Origin: Acinetobacter sp. XS-4
GTDB taxonomy: Bacteria; Pseudomonadota; Gammaproteobacteria; Pseudomonadales; Moraxellaceae
Length of the DNA: 64,000 bases
Reading direction: 5' to 3'
NCBI RefSeq assembly: GCF_023920705.1
Contig: NZ_CP094657.1
Location: 434,001 to 498,000 of the forward strand
Shown here: positions 9,018-19,817 of the stretch, in pieces
Layout: every line of letters starts with the position of its first letter
Numbering within the stretch: position 1 is the stretch's first letter
Position numbers and translations under genes: made by a program
Notes under the pieces: generated by a model
The model's database searches: none
What the model was told of the DNA's origin: nothing
The model's input: the letters and a program-made list of their open reading frames with translations, nothing else

Positions 9018-9075
9018 GGCTTTCGGTTGATTAACTTTTAAGTTAATTAGGCCGCTTTTTTAGAGGTTTATGCAC

Positions 9076-9714
9076 ATGGCTATTGGTTTAGTCGGTCGCA
9101 AATGTGGTATGACTCGCATCTTTACAGATGCAGGTGTTTCTGTACCTGTTACAGTCATCGAAGTCGATCCAAACCGCATTACGCAAATCAAAACACTTGA
9201 AACTGATGGTTATCAAGCTGTTCAAGTAACTACTGGTGAACGTCGCGAATCTCGCGTAACTAACGCTCAGAAAGGTCACTTTGCGAAAGCTGGTGTTGCT
9301 GCTGGTCGTTTGGTTAAAGAGTTCCGTGTTACTGAAGCTGAGCTTGAAGGTCGTGAAGTTGGCGGTACTATTGGTGTTGATTTGTTCACAGTTGGTCAAG
9401 TTGTTGACGTAACTGGTCAATCAAAAGGTAAAGGTTTCCAAGGTGGTGTTAAACGTTGGAACTTCCGTACCCAAGACGCTACTCACGGTAACTCAGTTTC
9501 TCACCGTGTATTAGGTTCTACAGGTCAAAACCAAACTCCTGGTCGCGTGTTCAAAGGCAAAAAAATGGCTGGTCACTTAGGTGATGAACGCGTAACAGTA
9601 CAAGGTCTTGAAATCGTATCTATTGACGCTGAACGTTCTGTTTTAGTTGTTAAAGGTGCAATTCCTGGTTCAACTGGCGGTGACGTGATTGTACGTCCTA
9701 CCATCAAGGCCTGA
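9076..9714 (+). CDS. rplC: 50S ribosomal protein L3
   Basis: Binds 23S rRNA near the 3' end and starts 50S assembly; a loop reaches toward the peptidyl transferase centre. The 212 residues begin [16 protein letters not shown] and include [11 protein letters not shown] and the loop [18 protein letters not shown]. The second ATG (9076) was chosen over 9070 because AGAGGT sits 8 nt before it, a normal ribosome-binding distance, and it matches the family start. Confidence 0.98.
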   Translation: MAIGLVGRKCGMTRIFTDAGVSVPVTVIEVDPNRITQIKTLETDGYQAVQVTTGERRESRVTNAQKGHFAKAGVAAGRLVKEFRVTEAELEGREVGGTIGVDLFTVGQVVDVTGQSKGKGFQGGVKRWNFRTQDATHGNSVSHRVLGSTGQNQTPGRVFKGKKMAGHLGDERVTVQGLEIVSIDAERSVLVVKGAIPGSTGGDVIVRPTIKA

Positions 9715-9725
9715 GGGGAAATACC

Positions 9726-10328
9726 GTGAATTTGAAAACTGTTTCCGGCTCTGCTGTTGAATTGTCTGAAGTTGCTTTCGGACGTGAATTTAACGAAGCC
9801 CTTGTACACCAAGTTGTTACTGCTTACTTAGCAGGTGGTCGTCAAGGTACTCGTGCTCAGAAGTCACGTGCAGACGTTTCTGGCGGTGGTAAAAAACCAT
9901 TCCGTCAAAAAGGTACTGGTCGTGCTCGTGCGGGTTCTACTCGTAGCCCAATCTGGGTTGGTGGTGGTAAAACTTTTGCTGCTCGTCCACAAGATTGGTC
10001 TCAAAAAGTAAACCGCAAAATGTACCGCGGTGCAATGCAATGTATCTTAGCTGAACTTGTTCGCCAAGATCGTCTTGTATTAGTTGAAGAGTTTGCTATT
10101 GCAGCTCCAAAAACTAAAGAATTGCTTGCTAAGCTTGGCGATTTAAATGCCGCTCGTGCATTGATCGTTACTGAAGCTGTAGATGAGAACTTATATCTTG
10201 CAGCACGCAACCTTCCGCATGTAGATGTGGTGGATGCAACTGCAATCGATCCTGTAAGCTTGATCGCGTTTGATAAAGTTGTGATGTCTGTAGCTGCTGC
10301 TAAGAAAATTGAGGTAGAACTCGGATGA
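9726..10328 (+). CDS. rplD: 50S ribosomal protein L4
   Basis: 200-residue L4, an exit-tunnel protein and in enterobacteria the autogenous repressor of the S10 operon. The family loop [18 protein letters not shown] near residue 58 is intact. Translation starts at GTG, with AGGGG nine nt upstream. It overlaps rplW by 4 nt (ATGA), indicating translational coupling. Confidence 0.98.
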   Translation: MNLKTVSGSAVELSEVAFGREFNEALVHQVVTAYLAGGRQGTRAQKSRADVSGGGKKPFRQKGTGRARAGSTRSPIWVGGGKTFAARPQDWSQKVNRKMYRGAMQCILAELVRQDRLVLVEEFAIAAPKTKELLAKLGDLNAARALIVTEAVDENLYLAARNLPHVDVVDATAIDPVSLIAFDKVVMSVAAAKKIEVELG

Positions 10329-10645
10329 ACAACGAACGTATCTATCAAGTCCTTAAAGGACCAGTCTTCTCAGAAAAGGCACAAGTTTTAGGTGATACTG
10401 TTGGCGTTCAAGTATTTAAAGTAGATATCAACGCTACTAAACTTGAAGTTAAAAAAGCAGTTGAAAAACTTTTTGGTGTAGAAGTTGTTAAAGTTAACAC
10501 TACTATTACTAAAGGTAAAACTAAGCGCTTTGGTAAAACATTAGGACGTCGTTCTGATGTTAAAAAAGCATACGTCACCCTGAAAGCTGGCCAAGATGTT
10601 GAAATGGCTGACTTGGGCGATACCGCTGAAAGCGCAGCGGAATAA
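10325..10645 (+). CDS. rplW: 50S ribosomal protein L23
   Basis: 106-residue L23, which sits at the exit tunnel rim and docks trigger factor and SRP. Family signatures [11 protein letters not shown] and [12 protein letters not shown] are present. Starts inside the stop codon of rplD. The C-terminus carries a short acidic tail ([11 protein letters not shown]). Confidence 0.97.
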   Translation: MNNERIYQVLKGPVFSEKAQVLGDTVGVQVFKVDINATKLEVKKAVEKLFGVEVVKVNTTITKGKTKRFGKTLGRRSDVKKAYVTLKAGQDVEMADLGDTAESAAE

Positions 10646-10656
10646 GGACGAAAATT

Positions 10657-11481
10657 ATGCCGATTCAAAAATGTAAGCCAACGTCTCCGGGACGTCGCTT
10701 TGTAGAGAAAGTGGTTCATGATCACCTTCACAAAGGCGCGCCTTACTCACCGTTGGTTGAAGCAAAAAAACGTACTGGTGGTCGTAATAATAACGGTCAC
10801 ATTACAACTCGTCACGTTGGTGGTGGTCATAAGCAACACTATCGTATCGTTGACTTTAAACGTAATAAAGACAGCATCCCAGCTGTTGTAGAGCGCATTG
10901 AATACGATCCTAACCGTACAGCACATATTGCTTTGTTGAAATATGCTGATGGTGAGCGTCGTTATATCATTGCACCTAAAGGCTTACGTGCTGGTGATAA
11001 AGTACAATCTGGTAACGATGCTCCAATTCGTCCAGGTAACTGCTTGCCACTTCGTAACATGCCGATCGGTTCTACACTTCATAACGTTGAACTTAAAATT
11101 GGTAAGGGTGCGCAATTAGCGCGTTCTGCTGGTGCTTCTGTTCAGTTGTTGGGTCGTGATGGTTCTTACGCGATTGTTCGTCTTCGTTCAGGCGAAATGC
11201 GTAAAATTCATGTTGAATGCCGCGCTGTAATTGGTGAAGTTTCTAACCAAGAAAACAACCTTCGTTCATTGGGTAAAGCTGGTGCTGCGCGCTGGCGTGG
11301 TGTTCGTCCTACCGTACGTGGTATGGCGATGAACCCAGTTGATCACCCGCACGGTGGTGGTGAAGGGCGTAATAAAGGTATTCAACCTGTAAGCCCATGG
11401 GGTCAAAAAGCTAAAGGGTACAAGACACGTACCAATAAGCGTACGACTAAGATGATTATTCGCGACCGTCGCGTCAAGTAA
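10657..11481 (+). CDS. rplB: 50S ribosomal protein L2
   Basis: 274-residue L2, needed for subunit joining and peptidyl transfer. The region [16 protein letters not shown] near residue 225 holds the conserved histidine loop near the peptidyl transferase centre. It begins 11 nt after rplW with AAGGA upstream. Confidence 0.98.
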   Translation: MPIQKCKPTSPGRRFVEKVVHDHLHKGAPYSPLVEAKKRTGGRNNNGHITTRHVGGGHKQHYRIVDFKRNKDSIPAVVERIEYDPNRTAHIALLKYADGERRYIIAPKGLRAGDKVQSGNDAPIRPGNCLPLRNMPIGSTLHNVELKIGKGAQLARSAGASVQLLGRDGSYAIVRLRSGEMRKIHVECRAVIGEVSNQENNLRSLGKAGAARWRGVRPTVRGMAMNPVDHPHGGGEGRNKGIQPVSPWGQKAKGYKTRTNKRTTKMIIRDRRVK

Positions 11482-11494
11482 AGGAATCTGACTA

Positions 11495-11770
11495 ATGCCT
11501 CGTTCTCTGAAAAAAGGCCCATTCGTCGATGCGCACTTGTTCGCTAAGGTTGAAGCGGCTGTTGCTAGTAACTCTCGCAAGCCGATTAAAACTTGGTCTC
11601 GTCGTTCGATGATCCTTCCAGATTTTGTTGGTTTAACAATTTCTGTTCATAATGGTCGTAATCACGTTCCAGTAATTGTTACTGAGCATATGGTTGGTCA
11701 TAAACTCGGTGAATTCGCGCCAACTCGTACCTATCGTGGTCACGGTGTTGACAAGAAGTCTAAACGTTAA
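11495..11770 (+). CDS. rpsS: 30S ribosomal protein S19
   Basis: 91-residue S19 of the 30S head. Begins [15 protein letters not shown] and contains the family signature [15 protein letters not shown] near the C-terminus. Spaced 13 nt after rplB. Confidence 0.98.
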
Positions 11771-11778
11771 TAGGTGTC

Positions 11779-12111
11779 ATGATGGAAGTAACTGCTAAAT
11801 TACGCGGTGCCGCTATCTCGGCACAAAAGGCACGTTTGGTTGCAGATCTTATTCGCGGCAAATCTGTTGCGCATGCTTTAAATATCTTAAACTTCAGCAA
11901 TAAAAAAGCTGCTGTTTTAGTAAAAAAAGCATTGGAATCTGCGATTGCAAACGCTGAACACAATAACAGTTTAGATGTTGATGATCTTAAAGTTTCTACG
12001 ATTTACGTTGATGAAGGTGTTAGCCTTAAACGTATTATGCCACGTGCTAAAGGCCGTGCAGATCGTATTACGAAGCGTACTTGTCACATCACCGTTAAGG
12101 TAGGGGTTTGA
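11779..12111 (+). CDS. rplV: 50S ribosomal protein L22
   Basis: 110-residue L22. Its extended hairpin, here [19 protein letters not shown], lines the exit tunnel and is a known site of macrolide resistance changes in other bacteria; nothing abnormal is seen. Two adjacent ATG codons open the gene, so the start could be one codon later. Confidence 0.98.
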   Translation: MMEVTAKLRGAAISAQKARLVADLIRGKSVAHALNILNFSNKKAAVLVKKALESAIANAEHNNSLDVDDLKVSTIYVDEGVSLKRIMPRAKGRADRITKRTCHITVKVGV

Positions 12112-12112
12112 T

Positions 12113-12865
12113 ATGGGTCAGAAGGTTCATCCAATCGGTATCCGCCTAGGTGTTGTGAAACGTCATAACGCTAACTGGTATGCGAGTCCGAAACAATACG
12201 CTGAATACTTGCTTAAAGATCTTCAAGTTCGTGAGTTTTTAACTAAAAAACTTAAGAATGCAATGATCAGCAATATTCTTATCGAACGTCCATCAGGCGC
12301 TGCTAAAGTAACAATTAGCACAGCTCGTCCTGGTATCGTAATCGGTAAAAAAGGCGAAGATATTGAGAAATTACAGCGCGAACTTACCAGCATTATGGGT
12401 GTTCCTGCACAAGTAAGTATCAATGAAATTGATCGCCCAGACTTAGATGCGCGTTTAGTTGCTGAAGCAATCGCTTCTCAATTAGAAAAGCGTGTAATGT
12501 TCCGTCGTGCTATGAAGCGTGCGGTTCAAAACACTATGCGTGCTGGTGCTAAAGGTATCAAAGTTGAAGTGTCTGGCCGTTTAGGTGGTGCAGAGATTGC
12601 TCGTACAGAATGGTATCGTGAAGGTCGTGTACCTTTGCATACATTACGTGCAGACATTGACTATGCTACTGTGCGTGCAGAAACAACTTACGGTACGATT
12701 GGTGTTAAAGTTTGGATTTTCCGTGGTGAGATTTTAGGTGGCATGAAACAAGTCATGAACCCTGCTCCTGCTGAAGATCGTCCAGCTAAACGTGGTCGTG
12801 GTCGTGGTGAAGGTCAAGAGCGTCGTGGTCGTCGCGGTGACCGTGCTGCTGACAAGGGAGAATAA
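12113..12865 (+). CDS. rpsC: 30S ribosomal protein S3
   Basis: 250-residue S3 of the mRNA entry channel. An N-terminal KH domain with [16 protein letters not shown] near residue 64 is followed by the S3 C-domain ([23 protein letters not shown]). The last about 30 residues form an Arg/Gly-rich tail ([18 protein letters not shown]), longer than in E. coli S3. Separated from rplV by a single base. Confidence 0.98.
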   Translation: MGQKVHPIGIRLGVVKRHNANWYASPKQYAEYLLKDLQVREFLTKKLKNAMISNILIERPSGAAKVTISTARPGIVIGKKGEDIEKLQRELTSIMGVPAQVSINEIDRPDLDARLVAEAIASQLEKRVMFRRAMKRAVQNTMRAGAKGIKVEVSGRLGGAEIARTEWYREGRVPLHTLRADIDYATVRAETTYGTIGVKVWIFRGEILGGMKQVMNPAPAEDRPAKRGRGRGEGQERRGRRGDRAADKGE

Positions 12866-12868
12866 TCC

Positions 12869-13282
12869 ATGTTGCAACCTAAACGTACCAAATTCCGTAA
12901 GGTGCACAAAGGCCGTAATACTGGTCTAGCGCATCGTGGTAGTACAGTATCATTTGGTTCGATTGCAATTAAAGCAACTGAACGTGGTCGTATGACTGCG
13001 CGTCAGATTGAAGCTGCACGTCGTACTATTAGCCGCCGTATTAAGCGTGGTGGTAAAATCTTTATTCGCGTATTCCCGGATAAGCCGATTACTCAAAAGC
13101 CTCTTGAAGTGCGTATGGGTAAAGGTAAGGGTAGCGTGGAATACTGGGTTTGCCAGATCCAACCAGGCAAGATCCTGTACGAAATTGAAGGTGTGAACGA
13201 AGAATTAGCGCGTGAAGCATTTGCTTTAGCTGCTGCTAAACTTCCGTTTAAAACCACTATCGTGACTCGGACGGTAATGTAA
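12869..13282 (+). CDS. rplP: 50S ribosomal protein L16
   Basis: 137-residue L16, which helps position A-site tRNA. Begins [17 protein letters not shown]; the [13 protein letters not shown] region near residue 78 is conserved, including the arginine that is hydroxylated in E. coli. Its stop codon shares one base with the rpmC start (TAATG). Confidence 0.98.
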   Translation: MLQPKRTKFRKVHKGRNTGLAHRGSTVSFGSIAIKATERGRMTARQIEAARRTISRRIKRGGKIFIRVFPDKPITQKPLEVRMGKGKGSVEYWVCQIQPGKILYEIEGVNEELAREAFALAAAKLPFKTTIVTRTVM

Positions 13283-13479
13283 TGAAAACTAAAGATTTAC
13301 GTGAAAAGTCGGTAGAAGAGTTGAAAGCTTTGCTTGATGAGCAACAGCTTAACCAATTCCGTCTTCGTATGGCGAAAGCAACTGGTCAGTTGGGTAAATC
13401 GCACGAAGTGCAAGTTGCTCGTAAGACAATTGCTCGTATTAAGACACTCCTTACCGAAAAACAGGGGAACGGACAATGA
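13282..13479 (+). CDS. rpmC: 50S ribosomal protein L29
   Basis: 65-residue helical L29 at the exit tunnel rim, next to L23. Begins [18 protein letters not shown]; the family block [15 protein letters not shown] is at the C-terminus. Overlaps rplP by one base and rpsQ by four. Confidence 0.97.
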
Positions 13480-13733
13480 GTGAAAAAACAGTCCGCACGT
13501 TAACCGGCAAAGTCGTAAGTGACAAAATGGATAAATCTATTGTTGTACTTATTGAACGCCGCGTTCAACACCCGTTGTATGGCAAGTCAATTCGCCGTTC
13601 AACTAAGTTACACGCTCATGATGAGAATAACGTTGCTAAAATTGGTGATGTTGTAACCATTAAAGAAAGCCGCCCAATTTCTAAAACTAAAGCTTGGACT
13701 TTAGTGGAAGTAGTTGAAGCAGCTGCTGAGTAA
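13476..13733 (+). CDS. rpsQ: 30S ribosomal protein S17
   Basis: 85-residue S17, an OB-fold primary 16S binder. [17 protein letters not shown] and [16 protein letters not shown] are family motifs. Last gene of the S10-like block, followed by a 92-nt spacer containing a long hairpin. Confidence 0.98.
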
Positions 13734-13748
13734 TTCGACGTTCTTGTT

Positions 13749-13806
13749 GCATCATCGGTCAATTTCGAGTACTCTTTGAGCCTTTCGAAATTGTGACCGG
13801 TGATGC
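13749..13806 (+). promoter_or_regulatory. Long hairpin in the rpsQ-rplN spacer
   Basis: GCATCATCGGTC plus AATTTCGA (13749-13768) pairs with TCGAAATT (13785-13792) plus GACCGGTGATGC (13795-13806). This gives about 20 bp with one G-U pair, a 2-nt bulge and a 16-nt loop. No T run follows, so it is not an ordinary terminator. It sits at the border of the S10 and spc blocks, 19 nt before rplN. Confidence 0.75.
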
Positions 13807-13825
13807 TCGGTTTTGGAGTAGGGCA

Positions 13826-14194
13826 ATGATTCAAACCGAAACTATGCTCGACGTAGCAGACAACAGTGGTGCTCGCCGCGTACAATGTATTAAAGTACTT
13901 GGTGGTTCACATCGTCGTTATGCTTCTGTTGGCGACATTATTAAAGTTACTGTAAAAGAAGCAATCCCACGCGCACGTGTTAAAAAAGGTGACGTGATGA
14001 ATGCGGTTGTAGTTCGTACTAAATTCGGCATTCGTCGTCCAGATGGTTCTGTGATCCGTTTTGATGATAATGCTGCAGTTATCTTGAACAACAACAAAGC
14101 TCCGATTGCTACTCGTATCTTCGGACCAGTGACTCGTGAACTTCGTACTGAACAGTTCATGAAAATCATTTCATTGGCTCCTGAAGTTCTATAA
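13826..14194 (+). CDS. rplN: 50S ribosomal protein L14
   Basis: 122-residue L14, which contacts 16S rRNA in an inter-subunit bridge. Begins [22 protein letters not shown] 13826 has GGAG upstream and gives the family length, whereas the frame extends to 13793 with unrelated residues that lie over the hairpin. First gene of the spc block. Confidence 0.98.
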
Positions 14195-14203
14195 GAGGCA
14201 ATC

Positions 14204-14521
14204 ATGGCTAAGATTAAAAAAGGCGATCAAGTTATCGTGATCGCAGGTAAAGAAAAAGGCAAACAGGGTACTGTATTGTCTGTTTCTGAAGACCGCGTTA
14301 AGGTTGAAGGCCTTAACTTAGTGAAGAAGCATCAAAAGCCGAATCGTGTAACTGGCGCTGAAGGCGGTATTGTTACTCAAGAAGCTTCGCTTCATATTTC
14401 AAACGTGGCAATTTTAAATGCTACAACCCAGAAGGCTGACCGTGTTGGTTACCAAGTGATTGATGGCGTGAAAACTCGCGTTTATAAATCAAATGGTGAA
14501 TCAGTGGCGGTAGCGAAGTAA
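14204..14521 (+). CDS. rplX: 50S ribosomal protein L24
   Basis: 105-residue L24, one of the assembly initiators. N-terminal KOW motif KGDQVIVIAGKEKGKQGTV is clear. Nine nt after rplN. Confidence 0.98.
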   Translation: MAKIKKGDQVIVIAGKEKGKQGTVLSVSEDRVKVEGLNLVKKHQKPNRVTGAEGGIVTQEASLHISNVAILNATTQKADRVGYQVIDGVKTRVYKSNGESVAVAK

Positions 14522-14536
14522 TAGGTTGAAAAGGCG

Positions 14537-15073
14537 ATGGCCAGACTTAAAGCACGTTACAATGATGAACTTAAAGCAAAGTTAAAAGAAGAACTTAGCG
14601 TTAAGAACGTGATGGAAATTCCACGCATCACAAAAATCACCCTAAACATGGGTGTGGGCGCAGCTGCAACTGATAAGAAATTATTAGATGGTGCTGTAGT
14701 CGACATGCAGTTAATTGCTGGTCAAAAACCAGTAATTACACTAGCTCGTAAATCTATCGCAGGTTTTAAAATCCGTGATGGATGGCCGATTGGTTGTAAA
14801 GTTACTTTACGTGGCGACCAAATGTACGAATTCTTGGATCGTTTGATCTCAATCGCAATCCCTCGTATCCGTGACTTCCGTGGTTTCTCTTCGAAATCAT
14901 TTGATGGTCGTGGTAACTACTCAATGGGTTTGAAAGAGCAAATCGTTTTCCCTGAAATCGATTTCGATAAGATTGATCGTATTCGTGGTATGGATATTAC
15001 TATTACTACGACTGCTCGCACCGATGACGAAGGCCGTGCGCTTATGCGTGCATTCGGCTTCCCGTTCAAATAA
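14537..15073 (+). CDS. rplE: 50S ribosomal protein L5
   Basis: 178-residue L5, which binds 5S rRNA in the central protuberance. Family motifs [16 protein letters not shown] and [19 protein letters not shown] are present. Confidence 0.98.
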   Translation: MARLKARYNDELKAKLKEELSVKNVMEIPRITKITLNMGVGAAATDKKLLDGAVVDMQLIAGQKPVITLARKSIAGFKIRDGWPIGCKVTLRGDQMYEFLDRLISIAIPRIRDFRGFSSKSFDGRGNYSMGLKEQIVFPEIDFDKIDRIRGMDITITTTARTDDEGRALMRAFGFPFK

Positions 15074-15082
15074 GAGGTCGAT

Positions 15083-15388
15083 ATGGCTAAGAAAGGTATG
15101 ATTAATCGCGAATTGAAACGCGAAAAAACAGTTGCGAAATACGCTGCAAAACGTGCTGAATTAAAAGCTACTATTGCAAACGTAAACGCAAGTGAAGAAG
15201 AGCGTTTCGAAGCGACGTTAAAGTTACAGGCATTGCCACGTAATGCATCTCCGGTGCGTCTTCGTAACCGTTGTGGTTTAACTGGTCGTCCTCATGGTTA
15301 CTTCCGTAAGTTCGGTTTAAGCCGTAACAAATTACGTGAAACAGTAATGCAGGGTGATGTACCAGGCGTTGTTAAGGCAAGCTGGTAA
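15083..15388 (+). CDS. rpsN: 30S ribosomal protein S14 (zinc-independent form)
   Basis: 101-residue long form of S14. Only one cysteine remains in the [12 protein letters not shown] block and there is no CxxC pair, so this is the form that does not bind zinc. Ten nt after rplE. Confidence 0.97.
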   Translation: MAKKGMINRELKREKTVAKYAAKRAELKATIANVNASEEERFEATLKLQALPRNASPVRLRNRCGLTGRPHGYFRKFGLSRNKLRETVMQGDVPGVVKASW

Positions 15389-15399
15389 GGAGCGACTAA

Positions 15400-15795
15400 A
15401 TGAGTATGCAAGATACCGTTGCCGACATGCTAACACGTGTTCGTAACGCACAAATGGCTAAGAAACAAACTGTTTCTATGCCTTCTTCTAAGTTGAAAGT
15501 TGCAATTGCAAACGTTCTTCAACAAGAAGGTTATATTTCAAATGTAGAAGTTGCTCAAGAAGAGACAAAATCTACTTTGACAATTACTTTAAAATATTTC
15601 GAAGGCAAACCAGTTATCGAAGTGGTTAAGCGCGTAAGCCGTCCAGGTCTTCGCCAATACCGCGGTAAAGATAAACTTCCAAGCGTTAAGCAAGGTTTAG
15701 GTATTGCAATTGTTTCTACAAGCAAAGGCATCATGACTGATCGCGCTGCACGTGCTGCGGGCGTTGGTGGTGAAGTTATTGCTTTTGTTTCTTAA
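15400..15795 (+). CDS. rpsH: 30S ribosomal protein S8
   Basis: 131-residue S8, a central 16S binder and in E. coli the translational repressor of the spc operon. Begins [17 protein letters not shown] and ends with the family block [11 protein letters not shown]. Confidence 0.98.
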   Translation: MSMQDTVADMLTRVRNAQMAKKQTVSMPSSKLKVAIANVLQQEGYISNVEVAQEETKSTLTITLKYFEGKPVIEVVKRVSRPGLRQYRGKDKLPSVKQGLGIAIVSTSKGIMTDRAARAAGVGGEVIAFVS

Positions 15796-15808
15796 TAGGT
15801 GATTCCTC

Positions 15809-16342
15809 ATGTCTCGTGTGGCTAAAGCCCCAGTAACTGTACCGAATGGTGTAACAGTTACTCAGAACGGCCGGCAGGTCGAAGTGAAAGGCAGCAAAGG
15901 TACGTTGTCTTTCAACCTGCATGCGCTGGTCGAGCTAAAACAGGAAGAAGGTAAACTTCAACTTGCTCCAGTTAAAGAATCGAAAGATGCTTGGATGCAA
16001 GCTGGTACTGCTCGCGCTGTATTGAATAACCTTGTAAAAGGGGTTAGCGAAGGCTTCGAACGTAAGTTGCAGCTAGTTGGTGTTGGTTATAAAGCTGCGG
16101 TTAAAGGTACTGTTGTAAACCTTAACCTTGGTTTTTCACACCCAATTGACTACGCTTTACCTGAAAGTGTAACAGCGGAAACTCCAACTGCAACTGAAAT
16201 CATTTTGAAATCAGCAAACAAGCAGTTGTTAGGTCAAGTAGCGGCAGAAATCCGTGCGTATCGTTCTCCTGAACCATATAAAGGTAAAGGTGTTCGTTAT
16301 TCGGATGAAGTCATTCTTCGTAAAGAAGCTAAGAAGAAATAA
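15809..16342 (+). CDS. rplF: 50S ribosomal protein L6
   Basis: 177-residue L6 near the factor-binding site. Two repeated alpha-beta domains; the signature [16 protein letters not shown] is near the C-terminus. Confidence 0.98.
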   Translation: MSRVAKAPVTVPNGVTVTQNGRQVEVKGSKGTLSFNLHALVELKQEEGKLQLAPVKESKDAWMQAGTARAVLNNLVKGVSEGFERKLQLVGVGYKAAVKGTVVNLNLGFSHPIDYALPESVTAETPTATEIILKSANKQLLGQVAAEIRAYRSPEPYKGKGVRYSDEVILRKEAKKK

Positions 16343-16356
16343 GGCGCGAGGTTCTT

Positions 16357-16707
16357 ATGAACGAAAAGAAACAAACCCGTTTGCGTCGTGCGAAAAGCAC
16401 ACGCTTGCACATCCGTGCATTGGGTGCGACTCGTTTGTGTGTAAACCGCACTCCGCGTCACATCTATGCTCAAGTTATTTCAGCAGATGGTGGCAAAGTT
16501 TTAGCACAAGCTTCAACTTTGGATGCATCTTTACGTAGCGGTACTACAGGTAATGTTGATGCTGCTACTAAAGTAGGCACTTTAATCGCAGAGCGCGCGA
16601 AAGCAGCTGGTGTAACTAAAGTTGCATTTGACCGTTCTGGTTTTAAATATCATGGTCGTATCAAAGCCTTGGCTGATGCTGCTCGTGAAAACGGCTTGGA
16701 GTTCTAA
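16357..16707 (+). CDS. rplR: 50S ribosomal protein L18
   Basis: 116-residue L18, which carries 5S rRNA into the 50S subunit. Basic N-terminus ([20 protein letters not shown]) and the C-terminal [20 protein letters not shown] block identify it. Confidence 0.98.
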   Translation: MNEKKQTRLRRAKSTRLHIRALGATRLCVNRTPRHIYAQVISADGGKVLAQASTLDASLRSGTTGNVDAATKVGTLIAERAKAAGVTKVAFDRSGFKYHGRIKALADAARENGLEF

Positions 16708-16709
16708 TC

Positions 16710-17207
16710 ATGGCTAAAGTTGAACAAAACGAAGGTCTTGTTGAAAAGCTGGTTGCCGTTGATCGTGTAGCCAAAGTTGTTAAGGGCGGTCGTATCTTCT
16801 CTTTCACAGCATTAACTGTTGTGGGTGATGGTAATGGTCGTGTTGGTTTTGGTCGTGGTAAAGCACGTGAAGTTCCAGCTGCTATTTCTAAAGCACTTGA
16901 AGCTGCACGTCGCAACATGATTACTGTAGACCTTGCTGGTACTACTTTACAACACCCTGTGAATGCTCGTCATGGTGCAAGCCGTGTATACATGCAACCT
17001 GCTTCTGAAGGTACTGGCGTAATCGCTGGTGGCGCAATGCGTGCCGTTCTAGAAGCTGCAGGCGTGCATAACGTACTTGCTAAATGTTATGGTTCTACTA
17101 ATGCTGCAAACGTAGTAAACGCAACTTTCAAAGGTTTGCGTGATATGACTTCTCCTGAGAAAGTCGCTGCGAAACGTGGTAAATCAGTAGCAGAAATTCA
17201 AGGGTAA
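16710..17207 (+). CDS. rpsE: 30S ribosomal protein S5
   Basis: 165-residue S5 at the mRNA entrance, involved in accuracy. The S5 double-stranded-RNA-binding-like motif [19 protein letters not shown] is near residue 27. Two bases separate it from rplR. Confidence 0.98.
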   Translation: MAKVEQNEGLVEKLVAVDRVAKVVKGGRIFSFTALTVVGDGNGRVGFGRGKAREVPAAISKALEAARRNMITVDLAGTTLQHPVNARHGASRVYMQPASEGTGVIAGGAMRAVLEAAGVHNVLAKCYGSTNAANVVNATFKGLRDMTSPEKVAAKRGKSVAEIQG

Positions 17208-17213
17208 TCAATC

Positions 17214-17390
17214 ATGAAAACGATTAAAGTTACCCAGACTAAATCTTCTTCACATCGCTTGAAAAATCACAAGCTTTGCTTACAAGGTTTAGGTCTGCGT
17301 CGTATTGGTCATACTGTAGAAGTGCAAGATACGCCTTCTAACCGTGGTATGGTCAACAAAGTCTACTATATGGTTAGTGTAGAGGAATAA
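17214..17390 (+). CDS. rpmD: 50S ribosomal protein L30
   Basis: A 58-codon gene found by reading between rpsE and rplO. The product starts [20 protein letters not shown], has the L30 core [13 protein letters not shown], and ends [13 protein letters not shown] lies 6 nt after the rpsE stop and the stop is 3 nt before rplO, as expected in the spc order. Confidence 0.97.
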   Translation: MKTIKVTQTKSSSHRLKNHKLCLQGLGLRRIGHTVEVQDTPSNRGMVNKVYYMVSVEE

Positions 17391-17393
17391 GCC

Positions 17394-17834
17394 ATGACTC
17401 TGCGTTTAAATGAGCTTGCGCCTGCGGAAGGTGCAAAACGTGAAAACCGTCGTTTAGGCCGTGGTATCGGTTCTGGCGTTGGTAAGACCGGTGGCCGTGG
17501 TGTCAAAGGTCAAAAATCACGTAAAAGTGGTGGCGTTCGTCCAGGCTTTGAAGGCGGTCAAACAGCGATTTATCGTCGTTTACCTAAATTCGGTTTCACT
17601 AGCCAAATCGCTTTAAAAACTGCTGAAGTACGTTTATCTGAGTTAAGCAAAGTTGAAGGCGACATCGTTAGCCTAGAAACTTTGAAAGCTGCGAATGTTG
17701 TTCGTCGTGACCAAATTCGTGCTCGTATCGTGCTTTCTGGTGAAATCACTCGTGCATTCACTGTTCAAGGTGTTGCATTGACTAAAGGCGCTAAAGCTGC
17801 GATTGAAGCAGCTGGCGGCAAAGTCGAGGAGTAA
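17394..17834 (+). CDS. rplO: 50S ribosomal protein L15
   Basis: 146-residue L15, a late assembly protein. The Gly/Arg-rich N-terminal arm [19 protein letters not shown] and the [16 protein letters not shown] block identify it. Followed 6 nt later by secY. Confidence 0.98.
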   Translation: MTLRLNELAPAEGAKRENRRLGRGIGSGVGKTGGRGVKGQKSRKSGGVRPGFEGGQTAIYRRLPKFGFTSQIALKTAEVRLSELSKVEGDIVSLETLKAANVVRRDQIRARIVLSGEITRAFTVQGVALTKGAKAAIEAAGGKVEE

Positions 17835-17840
17835 TCTCGA

Positions 17841-19199
17841 GTGTCTATGTCTCCTAGTTCTTCAGGTCATGTCAACATGATGAAAGGTCAGCCATTTCAT
17901 GTGAAATATCGTGAAATTATTCGCCGGATGAGTTTTCTAATCGGTGCATTGCTGGTCTTTCGACTAGGAGCGCATATTCCAGTACCAGGCATTAATAATG
18001 CTGCGTTAGAAAATTTATTTCATGCGAACCAAGGAACTATTCTTGGGCTATTCAATATGTTTTCTGGCGGTGCTTTAGAGCGAATGTCTATTCTTGCTTT
18101 AGGAATCATGCCTTACATTTCTGCATCAATTATTGTGCAGTTAATGTCTACGGTAATTCCGTCACTAGAAGCCTTGAAAAAGGAAGGTGAGCAAGGTAAG
18201 CGTAAAATTAATCAATATACGCGTCAGGGTACATTATTGCTTGCAGTGGTTCAGGCAGTTGGTATGTGCGCAGGTTTGATTGGTCAGGGTATCACTCTGT
18301 CAGTTGGGCTTGAGTTTTATGTGCCAGCAGTTACATCACTTGTCGCTGGAACTATGTTCTTAATGTGGCTAGGTGAACAAATCACTGAAAGAGGTATTGG
18401 TAACGGTATCTCAATGATTATTTTTGCTGGTATTGTTTCTGGTTTGCCTAAATTAATTATGCAATCAGTTTCATCAGTAGATAATGGTCAGACAAGCTTA
18501 ATTGGTCTTGTGATTTTTGGTCTCTTGTCTTTAGGTGTATTGGCTGCGATTGTGTTTATTGAAAAAGCACAACGTCGTATTCCAGTAAACTATGCACAAA
18601 AGCAGCAAGGTCGTCGTATATTTACAGCACAGCAGACACATTTACCATTGAAAATTAATATGGCTGGTGTGATTCCTGCGATTTTTGCAAGTTCTTTACT
18701 ATTGTTCCCAGCAAGTCTTGGTCAATGGGTAGGAAGTGCAGATGCAAATGCTGGATTAATTAAGCGTAGCTTACAAGACTTAGCTTTAGTATTGTCGCCT
18801 GGACAGCCTTTGTATTTGGTGCTCTTTGGTGCGTTAATTATCTTTTTCTGTTACTTTTATACGGCTTTAGTATTTAGCCCTAAGGAAGTATCAGAAAATC
18901 TAAAACGCAGCGGAGCTTATGTGCCTGGTATTCGCCCAGGTGAGCAAACTGCTCGTTACTTAGATCATATTCTTAATCGTTTGACGTTTATTGGTGCGAT
19001 TTATATTACGGTCATTTGTTTAATGCCAATGATTCTACAAAGTTCTTTTGGAATCCCATTCTCTTTGGGCGGTACATCATTACTAATCGTAGTTGTCGTT
19101 GTTATGGACTTTATGGCTCAGCTACAAGCGCACTTAACATCTCATCAATATGATAATCAAACATTAATGAGAAAAACGACTGCTCATCCTAAGGGATAA
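17841..19199 (+). CDS. secY: Sec translocon channel subunit SecY
   Basis: Inner-membrane channel through which SecA or the ribosome pushes unfolded proteins. 452 residues with ten hydrophobic segments; the family motifs [13 protein letters not shown] near 41 and [12 protein letters not shown] near 90 are intact, as is [13 protein letters not shown] in the last helix region. Opens with GTG at 17841; an ATG two codons later is an alternative start. Confidence 0.98.
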
Positions 19200-19219
19200 G
19201 CGCACTTAGAGGTTTCATC

Positions 19220-19336
19220 ATGAAAGTACAAGCTTCTGTAAAGAAAATTTGTGGTAGCTGTAAAGTTATCCGTCGTAATGGGGTTATTCGCGTAATTTGT
19301 AGCGCAGAACCTCGTCATAAGCAGCGTCAAGGTTAA
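19220..19336 (+). CDS. rpmJ: 50S ribosomal protein L36 (zinc-binding form)
   Basis: 38-residue protein [20 protein letters not shown]... with Cys11, Cys14, Cys27 and His33, the zinc-ribbon ligand set of the C+ form. ATG at 19220 lies 21 nt after secY, with GAGG upstream. It closes the spc block. Confidence 0.97.
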
Positions 19337-19358
19337 TCTAATCAAGACCTGTTGATTT

Positions 19359-19423
19359 CAGTAGGCGAATTGGGTTAATATCCGCCCCTCAAGATTTTGT
19401 GGGGCGGTTGATTATCTCTACTG
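19359..19423 (+). promoter_or_regulatory. Structured leader before rpsM (possible S4-type control)
   Basis: Inner hairpin CCGCCCC (19382-19388) with GGGGCGG (19401-19407), enclosed by CAGTAG (19359-19364) with CTACTG (19418-19423). The outer stem ends just before the rpsM ribosome binding site GGAGAA. No T run follows. In E. coli the alpha operon leader at this place is an S4-binding pseudoknot; similarity of function is inference. Confidence 0.55.
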
Positions 19424-19441
19424 CCTTTTTGGAGAAAGTGA

Positions 19442-19798
19442 ATGGCTCGTATTGCCGGTGTAAACATTCCGGATAACAAGCATGCTGTTATCTCCCTCAC
19501 TTACATCTTTGGTGTCGGTCGCCATACTGCTAAGAATATCTTAACTGCAGTTGGTATTACTGAAACTACTAAGATCCGTGAGTTGGACGATGCTCAGCTC
19601 GATGCGATTCGTGCAGAAGTTGCTAAGGTTCCTACCGAAGGTGACTTACGTCGCGAAATTTCCATGAACATTAAACGTTTAATGGATTTGGGTTGCTATC
19701 GCGGCCTTCGCCATCGTCGCAGCTTGCCTGTCCGTGGTCAACGCACCAAAACTAACGCACGTACCCGTAAAGGTCCGCGCAAACCGATTAAAAAGTAA
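19442..19798 (+). CDS. rpsM: 30S ribosomal protein S13
   Basis: 118-residue S13 of the 30S head, touching P-site t[17 protein letters not shown] start and the basic end [18 protein letters not shown] are typical. First gene of the alpha block. Confidence 0.98.
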   Translation: MARIAGVNIPDNKHAVISLTYIFGVGRHTAKNILTAVGITETTKIRELDDAQLDAIRAEVAKVPTEGDLRREISMNIKRLMDLGCYRGLRHRRSLPVRGQRTKTNARTRKGPRKPIKK

Positions 19799-19817
19799 GA
19801 TTTCTGGAAGCTAAAAG

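Noticed and set aside
16254..16538. Open frame over the rplF-rplR junction
   Set aside because: Overlaps two certain ribosomal protein genes and has no family similarity.
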